Of a stretch of 64,000 nucleotides of DNA, positions 15,861 through 23,622 are shown piece by piece. Below the pieces are notes generated by a model. The model was not told the origin of the DNA, ran no database searches, and saw only the letters and a list, made by a program, of their open reading frames with translations. Source of the stretch: Chersky-840 sp050011815 (lineage in GTDB: Bacteria > Actinomycetota > Acidimicrobiia > Acidimicrobiales > UBA8190). The translations under genes were made by a program, and so were the position numbers. Positions within the stretch are counted from its first letter, which is position 1, and every line of letters starts with the position of its first letter. Location of the stretch: NCBI GenBank assembly GCA_050011815.1, contig JBEKIJ010000006.1, positions 1 to 64,000 on the forward strand, written 5' to 3'.

Positions 15861-17042
15861 ATGACGAAGATGCTCGAGAGCGCCGAGGCGGCCCGCCGGC
15901 TCGGGGTGAAGTTGCCGACCCTGTACGCGTACGTCAGCCGAGGCCTGTTGGTGTCGCACCCGGCCCCCGACGGACGCCGCAGCGTGTTCGCGGCCGAGGA
16001 CATCGAGGCGCTGGCCAAGCGGTCGCGGGGCGGACGGAGCACCGAGACCCGGTTGGCGACGGTGACGACCTCGACGACACAACTGCGTGAGGACGGTCCC
16101 GTCTACCGGGGCACCCCGGCCACCGTGCTGGCCACCACGGTGCCCTACGAGGAGGCGGCCGAGCTCCTGTGGCGAGGTGATCCGGCGGGCCCGACGCCGT
16201 GGGAGCCCGTTGCGTTGGAGCCGCCCCCCACCCTCGGGGCTTCGGACCGCCTGCGCTGGGCCGTCGTGATGGCGGGCGCCGGCGACCCCCTGCGCTCGGA
16301 CCTGCGACCGGCGTCGGTCGTCGCCGTGGCCAGGCGGTTGGTGGCCACCATGGTGGCCGTCCTGCCCGGCCCCCCCGCAGGCGGGCCGCCGCTCGAGCTC
16401 GACGGGAAGGTGTGGGAGAACACCGTGGCGGGCGCGCTCACCGCCCGGCTGGCGCCCGATCCCGACACCGAGCTCGTGCGGGCCGTCAACGCGGCGCTGA
16501 TCCTGTTGGCCGATCACGAGTTGGCCACCTCGACCGTGGCGGTGCGGGTGGCGGCGTCGACACGCGCCGATCTCTACGACGCCGTGCTGGCCGGCCTGGG
16601 CGTGGTGGCCGGGCCCCTGCACGGGGGGGCGTCGCAGCTCGCCTACGGCCTCGTGCGCGACGCCGAGGAGCTCGGGGCCGAGCGCGCCCTCGACGAGACG
16701 CTCCGGTGGCAACACCGCCTCCCGGGCTTCGGGCACAGCGTCTACACCGGAGACGACCCGCGCTTCACCGTGCTCAGGGGCCTCGTGAACGACCTGTGGC
16801 CGGCGCAGCGCCGACAGGTTCTGGACGCGTTGCTGGCACTGGCCGCCGAGCGCTCGATCCCCGGCCCCAACGTGGATCTCGGGCTGGGCGCGCTGATGCG
16901 GGCCGCCGGCATGGCCGAGGACGGGGGGCGGACGATCTTCACCATCGCCCGCGTGGCGGGGTGGACGGCGCACTACCTCGAAGAGCTCGAGGAACGGCCC
17001 ATCCGCTACCGGGCCCGCGCCGTCTACGCCACCCGACGCTGA
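15861..17042 (+). CDS. HTH-containing citrate synthase family protein
   Basis: Protein of 393 residues. The first 55 or so look like a MerR/excisionase-type helix-turn-helix (SAEAARRLGVKLPTLYAYV, RSVFAAEDIEALA). The rest is citrate-synthase-like: GPLHGGASQLAYG and GFGHSVYTGDDPR keep both histidines, while the Arg after the second His is Ser. PNVDLGLGAL keeps Asp but not the following Phe-Tyr. It may be catalytic, a citrate- or acyl-CoA-responsive regulator, or both. It starts at an ATG 16 nt after the -10 and is divergent from the CBS-citrate synthase. Confidence 0.88.
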   Translation: MTKMLESAEAARRLGVKLPTLYAYVSRGLLVSHPAPDGRRSVFAAEDIEALAKRSRGGRSTETRLATVTTSTTQLREDGPVYRGTPATVLATTVPYEEAAELLWRGDPAGPTPWEPVALEPPPTLGASDRLRWAVVMAGAGDPLRSDLRPASVVAVARRLVATMVAVLPGPPAGGPPLELDGKVWENTVAGALTARLAPDPDTELVRAVNAALILLADHELATSTVAVRVAASTRADLYDAVLAGLGVVAGPLHGGASQLAYGLVRDAEELGAERALDETLRWQHRLPGFGHSVYTGDDPRFTVLRGLVNDLWPAQRRQVLDALLALAAERSIPGPNVDLGLGALMRAAGMAEDGGRTIFTIARVAGWTAHYLEELEERPIRYRARAVYATRR

Positions 17043-17050
17043 CCAGCGGG

Positions 17051-17701
17051 CTACGGGCCCAGCAGCCGGGCGACGGCGCCGTACATGAGTTGCTTGTGTG
17101 TCGCCACCACGTCGGGGTTCTTCCCCGAGAGCTCGGTGGCGAGGGCGATGGCCTCGGACAGGACCTCGGCCTCGGGCGCGCCTGCGTGCGCGATCCGAGC
17201 AGCCACTGCCGCCTCGGCGTCGTAGCGCCGCCCCGTGGTGATGGCCTCGTGCAGCGTGGAGTGGGGCAGACGGGCCGACACCACCCCGTGCATGACGGGC
17301 GTGAGGGGCAAGCCGAGGTCCACCTCGGGGAGGCACCAGTAGCCACGGTCGGATCGCATGACCATGAAGTCGTGGGCCGTCGCCAGCATGGCCCCGGCCG
17401 CGAAGGCGTGGCCGTTGACCGCCGCCACCGTCACCGCCGGGAATAGGAGGACCCGGACCAGGACCCGGTGCACCTCGTCGAGGAACGCCGCCGCGTCCGG
17501 GGCCGTGCCCAGCCATTCCAGGTCGAGCCCGTTCGAGTAGAACTTGCCGGCGCCCGTGGTGACCAGCGCGGTGGGAAGGCCCGATCCCTCGACCCTGTCG
17601 AGCGAGTCGTTGAGCTCGCCGATGAATGTCTCGTTGAACCTGTTCTCGCCCGACCCCATGCGCATCACCCAGATGGGGCCCACCTGTTCGAGCTCGATCA
17701 T
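17051..17701 (-). CDS. Enoyl-CoA hydratase/isomerase family protein
   Basis: Crotonase-fold protein of 216 residues, short for the family and closest in pattern to delta3-delta2 enoyl-CoA isomerases (ECI). The oxyanion-hole segments are KFYSNGLDLEWL and NGHAFAAGAMLATAHDF. The acid position lies in PEVDLGLPLTP, as in ECI-type enzymes. It ends 8 nt from the convergent citrate synthase stop. The ATG at 17701 overlaps the stop of an upstream open frame (17698-18093) that I do not accept as a gene. It would move double bonds during oxidation of unsaturated acyl-CoAs. Confidence 0.85.
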   Translation of the reverse strand: MIELEQVGPIWVMRMGSGENRFNETFIGELNDSLDRVEGSGLPTALVTTGAGKFYSNGLDLEWLGTAPDAAAFLDEVHRVLVRVLLFPAVTVAAVNGHAFAAGAMLATAHDFMVMRSDRGYWCLPEVDLGLPLTPVMHGVVSARLPHSTLHEAITTGRRYDAEAAVAARIAHAGAPEAEVLSEAIALATELSGKNPDVVATHKQLMYGAVARLLGP

Positions 17702-18058
17702 GACGTTCTCGTCCCGCCCTTTCGCGATCCCGGGGCTCGTCGCCCTCGTCCCGGTGCCCTGTCGATCACCGCCGCAGTGGCACCCACCACGAACTCGGCC
17801 GACGCGTTGCTGGAGGGATCGTGGCACAAGCCAACGGGATGGGGATGCCGAGGACGGCCGGCCGGATATCCGTGCGCGCTCAACCAATCGTGATGAAAGA
17901 GCCGGTCGTCACCCCACAGCAAACTGACAGGTTCACGGCCTACCGTCGGGGCCGGTGGAGTCGTCCCGCAGTCTCCCGCGGTGCCCGAGGAAAATCGCCA
18001 CTCCGCCCCCCGCTTCTTGGCCCGACGATGCATACTCGTGGACGGGGGGAACAGGCCT
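17702..18058. other. Gene-poor region
   Basis: This 357-nt stretch between the hydratase and the small CxxC gene holds no frame with the G/C-ending codons of the neighbours. A minus-strand frame (17698-18093) overlaps the hydratase start as ATGA but has weak codon bias. CATACT near 18031-18036 could be a -10 for the rightward gene. Confidence 0.5.
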
Positions 18059-18289
18059 GTGAACGAGCAAGAGAGCGGTTCGGGATTCGCCACGCCACAT
18101 CACTTCCGCTTCTGGCGGTGGGTGGTCTTCGATCCTCCCCTGCGCGATCCCCGGTCGAGGGGGCACCGCAAGCGTGCCGTTTCCTGCCAGGAGTGCAGCT
18201 CCGACCTCGGCACCATCGACGACCCCGTCGAAGGATTCTTCATGGCGTGGCGACACCGCCGGACGATGCGGCGGGGCACCGAGACCTAG
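18059..18289 (+). CDS. Small CxxC protein, unknown function
   Basis: Hypothetical protein of 76 residues, rich in Arg, Trp and Phe. A single CQEC pair lies at about residues 45-48, within RAVSCQECSSDLGTIDDP, and is followed by a basic end (WRHRRTMRRGTET). One CxxC could be half of a metal site in a dimer or a redox pair. The GTG at 18059 has GGGGGA about 8 nt upstream. Codon bias is fair but weaker than in the surrounding enzymes. I do not recognise a family. Confidence 0.5.
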   Translation: MNEQESGSGFATPHHFRFWRWVVFDPPLRDPRSRGHRKRAVSCQECSSDLGTIDDPVEGFFMAWRHRRTMRRGTET

Positions 18290-18341
18290 CGCACCGGCGC
18301 TTCGCCCGCTGATCTCCCGGGCGGGCTCCCCGCTCGGTGTT

Positions 18342-19049
18342 TTGACTACGCTCCCGCGCATCACCTCACAAGATCTCGAGCCTCCGGAAGCGGCGCACGC
18401 CCCGCCAGCCGAGTCCGCCCGCCCGGTGTTGCGCGGGTGGTTGCATCTCGGCTCTTTCGTCGTCGCCCTGGTGGCCGGGCCGCTGCTCGTCGCCCACGCG
18501 CGCACCGCCGGCCAGCGCGCCGCGCTGACGGTGTACGTCGTGTCGTTGATCGCGCTGTTCGGCGTGAGTGCCGCCTTCCACCGCATCCGGTGGTCCCCGG
18601 CCGGCCGCCGCCGCATGCGACGCGCCGATCACGCCACCATCTTCCTCGCCATCGCCGGCACCTACACCGCCGTGGCCGGACTCACGCTGCACGGCTGGGC
18701 CCAGATTCTCGTGCTGTGTCTGGTGTGGTTCGGGGGTGCCATCGGGATCACCGTCCGCCAGGTATGGCTGGACGCTCCCAAATGGGCGATCGCCGTGCCC
18801 TATGTCGTGGCAGGGTGGTCGGCCCTCGCCATCATCCCGCAGCTCCTGCACGGTCTGGGCGGTGTCGGGTTCGGCCTGGTCCTGGCCGGGGGGGCCTGCT
18901 ACACGACCGGCGCGGTCTGTTACGCGCTCAAGCGTCCCAATCCGGTGCCGGGGGTGTTCGGGTACCACGAGGTCTTCCACGCCCTCACCGTGGCGGGCGC
19001 CACGCTGCATTTCATCGCCATCGCCGGGTTCGCCCTTCCCCGGTCCTGA
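18342..19049 (+). CDS. Hemolysin III (PAQR-like) membrane protein
   Basis: Integral membrane protein of about 235 residues with seven predicted helices. It shows the conserved histidine sites of the HlyIII/PAQR superfamily: SAAFHRI, ADHATIF and the C-terminal GYHEVFHALTVAG. In this superfamily these residues bind a zinc ion inside the membrane; ceramidase-like hydrolysis has been shown for some relatives, and the bacterial role is uncertain. The start is unclear: no ATG exists, TTG 18342 gives a 28-residue N-terminus, and GTG 18426 would begin at VLRGWLHLG. Confidence 0.82.
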   Translation: MTTLPRITSQDLEPPEAAHAPPAESARPVLRGWLHLGSFVVALVAGPLLVAHARTAGQRAALTVYVVSLIALFGVSAAFHRIRWSPAGRRRMRRADHATIFLAIAGTYTAVAGLTLHGWAQILVLCLVWFGGAIGITVRQVWLDAPKWAIAVPYVVAGWSALAIIPQLLHGLGGVGFGLVLAGGACYTTGAVCYALKRPNPVPGVFGYHEVFHALTVAGATLHFIAIAGFALPRS

Positions 19050-19061
19050 GACGGCCAGGCG

Positions 19062-19295
19062 TCAGGCAGGGACCGGCTGGGCAGACCGCGTCACGGAGAT
19101 CTGCCGCTCGGGGTCACGGGAGCGGCGCATCAGATTGAGGACGTCACCCGCGGTTTCCTTGATGCCCGACTGCGCCTGGATCTCCTCCAGGTCTTCCCAG
19201 TGCGTGATGAGGTGCGTCTCGGCCGTGGGGAGCGTGGCGACGAACTCGCCCTGCCGGTTGGGGCCGTAGATGTCGATGCACATGTCCAATGCCAC
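19062..19295 (-). CDS. Small hypothetical protein
   Basis: Protein of 77 residues, not recognised. It starts with ALDMCIDIYGPNRQGEF, then a helical acidic stretch (THWEDLEEIQAQSG) and ends in a polar tail. No signal peptide or membrane segment is seen. I chose the GTG at 19295 because AGGGA lies 6 nt upstream; an ATG at 19283 is possible. It is convergent with the hemolysin-III gene and divergent from the NTF2-like gene, with the DosR-like inverted repeats in between. Confidence 0.6.
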   Translation of the reverse strand: MALDMCIDIYGPNRQGEFVATLPTAETHLITHWEDLEEIQAQSGIKETAGDVLNLMRRSRDPERQISVTRSAQPVPA

Positions 19296-19361
19296 GGACC
19301 GTCCCTTTCGGTGTCCCTCCACCCTCCTAAGGACTATCGGCATGGCCGAATTGGGGACCGC

Positions 19362-19396
19362 AGGGTCTTTCGACCCTAAAGCCCCTCTTTGGGGCT
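19362..19396. promoter_or_regulatory. Two adjacent inverted repeats, DosR/DevR-like
   Basis: AGGGTC-TTTC-GACCCT (19362-19377) and AGCCCC-TCTTT-GGGGCT (19380-19396) follow each other within 35 nt in the divergent region. An upstream TTGGGGACC adds a half site. The first repeat resembles DosR/DevR boxes (GGGAC-N4-GTCCC type). On the minus strand it would fold as a GAAA tetraloop hairpin. A regulatory role is likely; the factor is inferred. Confidence 0.45.
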
Positions 19397-19472
19397 GGTG
19401 CCCGATTTCGGTATCGTCGCTGCCGACCGGATCGCGGCGCACGGCGCCGGCTGGACGGAGGGGGCTGACCAG

Positions 19473-19892
19473 GTGGACGCGGCGATGGCGTGGGTGGTCG
19501 ATCGGGCCAGGATCCGCGAGCTGACGGCGCGCTACAACCGCTGTTTCGACGACGGGGACCCCGAGGGCTTCGCCGCCAACTTCACCGAGGACGGGGCCAT
19601 GGTCGTCGAAGGCGGCCCCACCACCACGGGCCGTGCCGCCCTGGCCGAGATGGTCCGTCGCACCCCCTACGGCATCGTGCACGTGACCGTCGACGCCATC
19701 GTCGAGGTCGACGGTGACCGGGCCGTGCAGGACGTGACGCTGCTCGTGTTGGCCCGCCCCGGCCCCGACGCCCCGCCCGACAAGCGACGCTCCCGACTCC
19801 AGAACACCGGCCGGTATCACGACGAGCTGGTGCGGACCGCCGAGGGGTGGCGCTTCGCCCGGCGCACCGTGACCCTCGACGGGGGCCTGTGA
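19473..19892 (+). CDS. NTF2/SnoaL-like protein
   Basis: Protein of 139 residues with the cone-shaped NTF2/SnoaL fold: an N-terminal helix RARIRELTARYNRCFDDGD, then FAANFTEDGAMVVEGGP and a C-terminal DELVRTAEGWRFARRTV. Members act as small isomerases, dehydratases or ring-hydroxylating-oxygenase-like beta subunits. I placed the start at GTG 19473, behind GGAGGGGG; an ATG 12 nt later is possible. Its TGA overlaps the ligase GTG (GTGA), so it is coupled to acyl-CoA activation. The reaction is unknown. Confidence 0.8.
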   Translation: MDAAMAWVVDRARIRELTARYNRCFDDGDPEGFAANFTEDGAMVVEGGPTTTGRAALAEMVRRTPYGIVHVTVDAIVEVDGDRAVQDVTLLVLARPGPDAPPDKRRSRLQNTGRYHDELVRTAEGWRFARRTVTLDGGL

Positions 19893-21427
19893 CCACGCTC
19901 CTCACCGACCACCTGCGCGCCATGGCGGCGGCCTTTCCCGACGAGGTCGCCTATCAGGTGACCGACGACGGCCACATGACCTTCGCCCAATGGGAGGCCG
20001 AGTCCAACCGCCTGGCCCGGGCCCTGGTGGGAATGGGGGTCGCCAAGGGTGACCGGGTGTCGATCTACCTCCGGGCCGAGGAAGCGCTGCGGTTCATGGT
20101 CGGGTACTCGGCGGTGCACAAGGCCGGGGCGGTGGCAGTGCCCACCAACACGCGGCTGACCGACGGGGAGCTCGAACGCCTGCTCGGCCACGCCGAGGTG
20201 CGGGTGGTCCTCACCGACGCCGAGCTGTCGCCGCTGGCCCACACCCTGGCGGGGACGCTGCCGAGCCTCGAGCGAGTGATCGTGGCGCCCGTCCTCGAGG
20301 ACACCGGAGTCCCGCCGTGGTCGTGGGCGGTCCCGGGGTCCGACGACGACAGCACGTTCCAGGTCGAGGTCACCGGCGACGACCTCGCCGACATCCTCTA
20401 CACCTCGGGCACGACAGGACTGCCCAAAGGTGTCGCCATCCGACACCGCAACGTGGCGCTCATCCCCGGGGCTCCCAACCCCCAGTACTCCGGCCACTGC
20501 TGGCTGCACGCCAGTCCGTTGTTCACCTTCGCCGGCATCGGCTTCATCTACAACCCCATGCAGCTCGGGCTGTTCGGGGTGTACCAGCCCAAGTTCGACG
20601 CCGGGCGGTGGCTCGAGGTCGTCGACGAGCTCCGGCCCCAATTCGTGTTCCTGGTGCCGTCGATGGCTCAGCTCATCGTCTCGCATCCGCGCTTCGGCAA
20701 CGCCGAGCTGTCGTCCATCGCCATCTGTGCCATCGGCAGCGCCCCCCTGGCCCCCGCCACTTTGCGGGCCCTGCAGGAGCGCATGCCCGAGGCGGCGGTC
20801 TCCAACAGCTACGGCATGACCGAGGCCGGGCCCGCCTTCTGTTCCATGCCCAAGGGGGAGTCGCTCAAGCGGATCGGCTCGGTCGGCCAACCGGTGCCCC
20901 CCCTCGAGGTCCGCATCGTCGACGAGGACGGCCGCGACCTCCCTCCCGGAGAGGTCGGCGAGGCGATCCTGCGCATGAAGGGACGCGAGCGCGAGTACTA
21001 CCGAAACGACGAGGCCACGGCGGGCACGTGGAAGGACGGCTGGCTCTACAGCGGGGACCTCGCCCGGCTCGACGAGGACGGGTACCTCTACATCGTGGGG
21101 AGGAAGAAGGACGTCATCATCCGGGGCGGCAACAACATCCACGCCGTCGACGTCGAGGCCGTGCTGCTCGAGCATCCCGACGTCGTCGAGGTGGCGGTGG
21201 TGGGCGTCCCCCACCCGGTGTTGGGCGAGGACGTGGCCGCCGTGGTCGTCCTGGCGCCGGGCTCGTCGACGACGCCCGACGATCTCAAGGGGTACTGTGC
21301 CGCCGCCCTGGCGGACTACAAGGTGCCCCGTCGCGTCGAGGTGGTGACCGAGCTCCCCCGCAACGCCACCGGCAAGGTGTTGAAGGCCCAGCTCCAGGAC
21401 CAGCTGGCCACCTCGGCCTCCACTTAG
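19889..21427 (+). CDS. AMP-dependent acyl-CoA synthetase
   Basis: ANL-family ligase of 512 residues. Key motifs are YTSGTTGLPKGVA near residue 172, YGMTEAGPAF near 310, WLYSGDLARLDEDGY near 388, the hinge GRKKDVIIRGGNNI near 407 and PRNATGKVLKAQL at the end. All catalytic motifs are present, so it should activate an organic acid. It shares a GTGA overlap with the NTF2-like gene, which may act on its product. The fatty or aromatic acid it uses cannot be told apart by eye. Confidence 0.88.
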   Translation: MTTLLTDHLRAMAAAFPDEVAYQVTDDGHMTFAQWEAESNRLARALVGMGVAKGDRVSIYLRAEEALRFMVGYSAVHKAGAVAVPTNTRLTDGELERLLGHAEVRVVLTDAELSPLAHTLAGTLPSLERVIVAPVLEDTGVPPWSWAVPGSDDDSTFQVEVTGDDLADILYTSGTTGLPKGVAIRHRNVALIPGAPNPQYSGHCWLHASPLFTFAGIGFIYNPMQLGLFGVYQPKFDAGRWLEVVDELRPQFVFLVPSMAQLIVSHPRFGNAELSSIAICAIGSAPLAPATLRALQERMPEAAVSNSYGMTEAGPAFCSMPKGESLKRIGSVGQPVPPLEVRIVDEDGRDLPPGEVGEAILRMKGREREYYRNDEATAGTWKDGWLYSGDLARLDEDGYLYIVGRKKDVIIRGGNNIHAVDVEAVLLEHPDVVEVAVVGVPHPVLGEDVAAVVVLAPGSSTTPDDLKGYCAAALADYKVPRRVEVVTELPRNATGKVLKAQLQDQLATSAST

Positions 21428-21483
21428 TCCCTGCCCCAGCCAGCCTGGCCTCGCCACCCCGCAGAGCCGGCGGGGCCGAAGAG

Positions 21484-21546
21484 CCCGATCCATCCCCGGG
21501 GCTCGCCCGATCCATCCCGGGGGCTCACCCGATCCATCCCGGGGGC
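21484..21546. repeat. Three 22-bp tandem repeats
   Basis: Three copies of CCCGATCCATCCCGGGGGCTCA with minor changes start at 21484, 21506 and 21528. They lie between the ligase stop and the low-G+C island. There is no spacer structure, so this is not a CRISPR array. Confidence 0.85.
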
Positions 21547-21812
21547 CCGGAGGGCCGGGCCAGGGTGTCCCGTTGTTGGGGAACGAATCCCAACAAGAAG
21601 GGGCAGGTCAGAGGCTATGTACGTTTAGAATTTGGCGGCACGAAAGGCCAAGGGGAGTCAATCTGATGGATGGCCATCGGTCCGAAGCTGGAATTACATT
21701 GCTGTGATACCAATCTGCTACTAGTTAATCCAAAAGTGGTAGCAACGCTGAGGCACCGCGGTACCCTAACTACTAATCCGAGGTCGATTAGTAGGAGATT
21801 GGGAGTTGCCAG
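21547..21812. other. Left flank of the low-G+C island with inverted repeats
   Basis: Base composition drops sharply near 21600. TTGTTGGG (21573-21580) and CCCAACAA (21589-21596) form an 8-bp stem with an 8-nt loop, possibly a terminator for the ligase. CTACTAATC (21770-21778) and GATTAGTAG (21786-21794) form a perfect 9-bp inverted repeat 19 nt before the fic start, and a third related half site (CTACTAGTTAATC) lies at 21718-21730. No gene is seen. Confidence 0.6.
21770..21794 (+). promoter_or_regulatory. Candidate fic operator
   Basis: The perfect inverted repeat CTACTAATC-N7-GATTAGTAG lies just upstream of the fic ribosome-binding site, where a bound dimer would block transcription or a hairpin would hinder initiation. 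It is AT-rich like the island itself. Confidence 0.5.
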
Positions 21813-23183
21813 GTGAAGATACCCAGACGACCACCCGAGTTCTCAAGCCTCATCGCAGAAATGACGTTTGAGCCAGAAATCTTGACCACCGCATTCCGTC
21901 CGGTGGACCGCAAAGGCAGGTATCTCCACTGGGACGAGATGCAGAACCGCACGCCCCCCACTGGGCTCAATCATCGTCAGTGGTGGACTGGGACGACGTT
22001 TGCAAGGCGCTCCATCGGGCGGACGTTGCCCCTTCGTTCTGTGGCCGGAGATTCCTTTCGCTACAGCAACATCGACTCCATTCAAGAGATGGTCCATCGC
22101 ATCGACCAACAGGCAAGTGGGCAGATCCTGTCCGAGGATCTCGTATTGGGACTTCGATCAAGCAACCGATACCTTGTCAGCTCCTTGATCGAAGAAGCGA
22201 TCACATCGAGCCAACTGGAAGGTGCTAGTACAACTCGTCGAGTGGCGAAGGAACTCCTTGCCACCGGCAGACCCGCTCGTGATCGTAGCGAGCAAATGAT
22301 ACTCAACAACTACCAAGCCATGCTTTACGCCCAAGACCTCGCGGGCCAGCCAATAACGCCCACTGACGTTCTCGACCTTCATCGGATTGTGACCGAGAAC
22401 ACGCTTGATGACCCAGAAGATGCCGGCCGTTTGCAGCGCCCAGGCGACGAACGTATAGCGGTCTCTTGGCCAATCGATGGAACCCTCCTACATCGGCCAC
22501 CTCCGGCCGAGGAGTTGCCGGCTCGGCTGGATGCATTATGCAAGTTTGCCAACGAAGGTCTTGAGGGTGGCTTCATCCACCCCGTAGTGCAGGCTGTACT
22601 GATTCACTTTTGGATCGGTTATGACCACCCATTCGTTGACGGAAACGGCCGACTCGCACGCGCGTTGTTCTATTGGTCAATGCTTCACAACGACTATTGG
22701 CTCGCACAATACCTCTCGGTATCGAGCATCTTGCGCAAGGCCCCGGCAAAGTACGCGATGGCTTACCTCTTTACCGAGACCGATGAAAATGATGCCACTT
22801 ACTTCGTCATTTATCAGCTTCAAGTCATTGAACGAGCGATCAAGAGTCTCCATGCATACCTGGGTCGGAAAATTGCCGAGACGCGGGACATCGAGCAGAT
22901 GATTCACGGTTCACGGAATCTCAATAATCGGCAACTCTTGGTTATCAGGGATGCCCTTCGAGACCCAGCAGAGCCCTTCACGGTGAATGCTCAAGCTCGG
23001 CGACACCGAGTTACCTATGAATCTGCGCGCTCAGATCTTCTGGGTCTTGAACGGCTCGGTCTTTTCACTCGATACAAGGAGGGCAAGAAGCACGTCTTCC
23101 GGTCAGCGCCTGATCTTGCCGCCCGCTTGCGACACCTTGGGCAAGGACGTGAACGAACTATCCGATCAGCGCCAGGCAGGTAA
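21813..23183 (+). CDS. Fic-family AMP-transferase with N-terminal inhibitory helix
   Basis: Protein of 456 residues. The active-site loop HPFVDGNGRLARA at about 272-284 matches HPFx(D/E)GNGRxxR, so NMP transfer onto protein hydroxyls is expected. An inhibitory motif SSQLEG at about 132-137 fits (S/T)xxxE(G/N), placing it in class II, where the helix within the protein blocks ATP. A Fic N-terminal domain precedes it and a winged-helix-like C-terminus (residues 370-440) follows. The GTG start has GGGAG 7 nt upstream. Codons are much more AT-rich than in all neighbours, and a transposase remnant overlaps its 3' end, so it is probably acquired. Confidence 0.92.
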   Translation: MKIPRRPPEFSSLIAEMTFEPEILTTAFRPVDRKGRYLHWDEMQNRTPPTGLNHRQWWTGTTFARRSIGRTLPLRSVAGDSFRYSNIDSIQEMVHRIDQQASGQILSEDLVLGLRSSNRYLVSSLIEEAITSSQLEGASTTRRVAKELLATGRPARDRSEQMILNNYQAMLYAQDLAGQPITPTDVLDLHRIVTENTLDDPEDAGRLQRPGDERIAVSWPIDGTLLHRPPPAEELPARLDALCKFANEGLEGGFIHPVVQAVLIHFWIGYDHPFVDGNGRLARALFYWSMLHNDYWLAQYLSVSSILRKAPAKYAMAYLFTETDENDATYFVIYQLQVIERAIKSLHAYLGRKIAETRDIEQMIHGSRNLNNRQLLVIRDALRDPAEPFTVNAQARRHRVTYESARSDLLGLERLGLFTRYKEGKKHVFRSAPDLAARLRHLGQGRERTIRSAPGR

Positions 23184-23359
23184 TCCGACGGCCCCCCGTC
23201 TGCCTCATCCGTCCGAGGTTTGAGAAGCAGGCCCGGTCGGACCGACAGAAAGGGCACTCGGGGCCGTTGGGCCGCCGGGATCTTCTCGACCAGTTGCCAG
23301 GCTGGCGCTTCGTCGGAAAAGTGCTTGGCCAGGGCGCTGAGGTTGATCGTGTTCGGCCA
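23158..23359 (-). pseudogene. Decayed IS1595-type transposase fragment
   Basis: On the minus strand, reading from 23359, the frame gives WPNTINLSALAKHFSDE and then AWQLVEKI. After a one-base shift near 23278 it continues RRPNGPECPFCRSDRACFSN and ends at a stop at 23158. This is the N-terminal pattern of IS1595/ISXO2-like transposases (LxxLxKxFxDE, then WPNGPxCPxCG zinc ribbon). The catalytic domain is missing and no clear start remains. The fragment overlaps the fic stop by 26 nt on the opposite strand and marks the right edge of the island. Confidence 0.65.
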
Positions 23360-23622
23360 TAACCCCAGGATGACGGGTGGTAACAGGGTTCATTCCCCCT
23401 TCCTGTATCGGCACGGCGGGGCCGGGACTTGAGCAATTTCTTGCGGTTCGCCGAAATTGGCCTCCCACCTGCGACAATGCGGTCGAACCGGCGTCCCGGG
23501 CCGTCATCCGGGGGTGGGCCCGGTGCCCGGTGCCCGGGTGCCAGCCGCCCCGGTGCCAGGGCCGCCCCTTCCTGGGAATTCGCGCGTTACAGGCCGTTGG
23601 GGAGTCCGCCGAATTAAATGGT
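23184..23622. other. Island right flank and upstream region of the GGDEF-EAL gene
   Basis: Apart from the transposase fragment this 439-nt stretch shows no accepted gene. From 23500 it has C/G-rich short repeats (GGTGCCCGGTGCCCGGGTGCCAG). TTAAAT at 23613-23618 just before the GTG at 23623 is a possible -10 element. Confidence 0.45.

Noticed and set aside
14199..17516. Leftward 1105-codon frame extending the CBS-citrate synthase upstream
   Set aside because: The extension covers the HTH-citrate synthase on the other strand; the ATG at 15722 has a strong ribosome site and starts exactly at the CBS domain.
17698..18093. Minus-strand frame of 131 codons overlapping the hydratase start as ATGA
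   Set aside because: The overlap is suggestive, but codon third positions are not G/C-biased like true genes here and no homology pattern is visible; kept as non-coding.
21484..21546. CRISPR-like array
   Set aside because: The three 22-bp units are directly adjacent with no spacers, and there are no cas genes.
23377..23622. N-terminal extension of the GGDEF-EAL protein to 23377
   Set aside because: The extra 82 residues are Pro/Arg/Cys-rich with poor codon bias and overlap the transposase remnant region; the protein fits the GTG at 23623.
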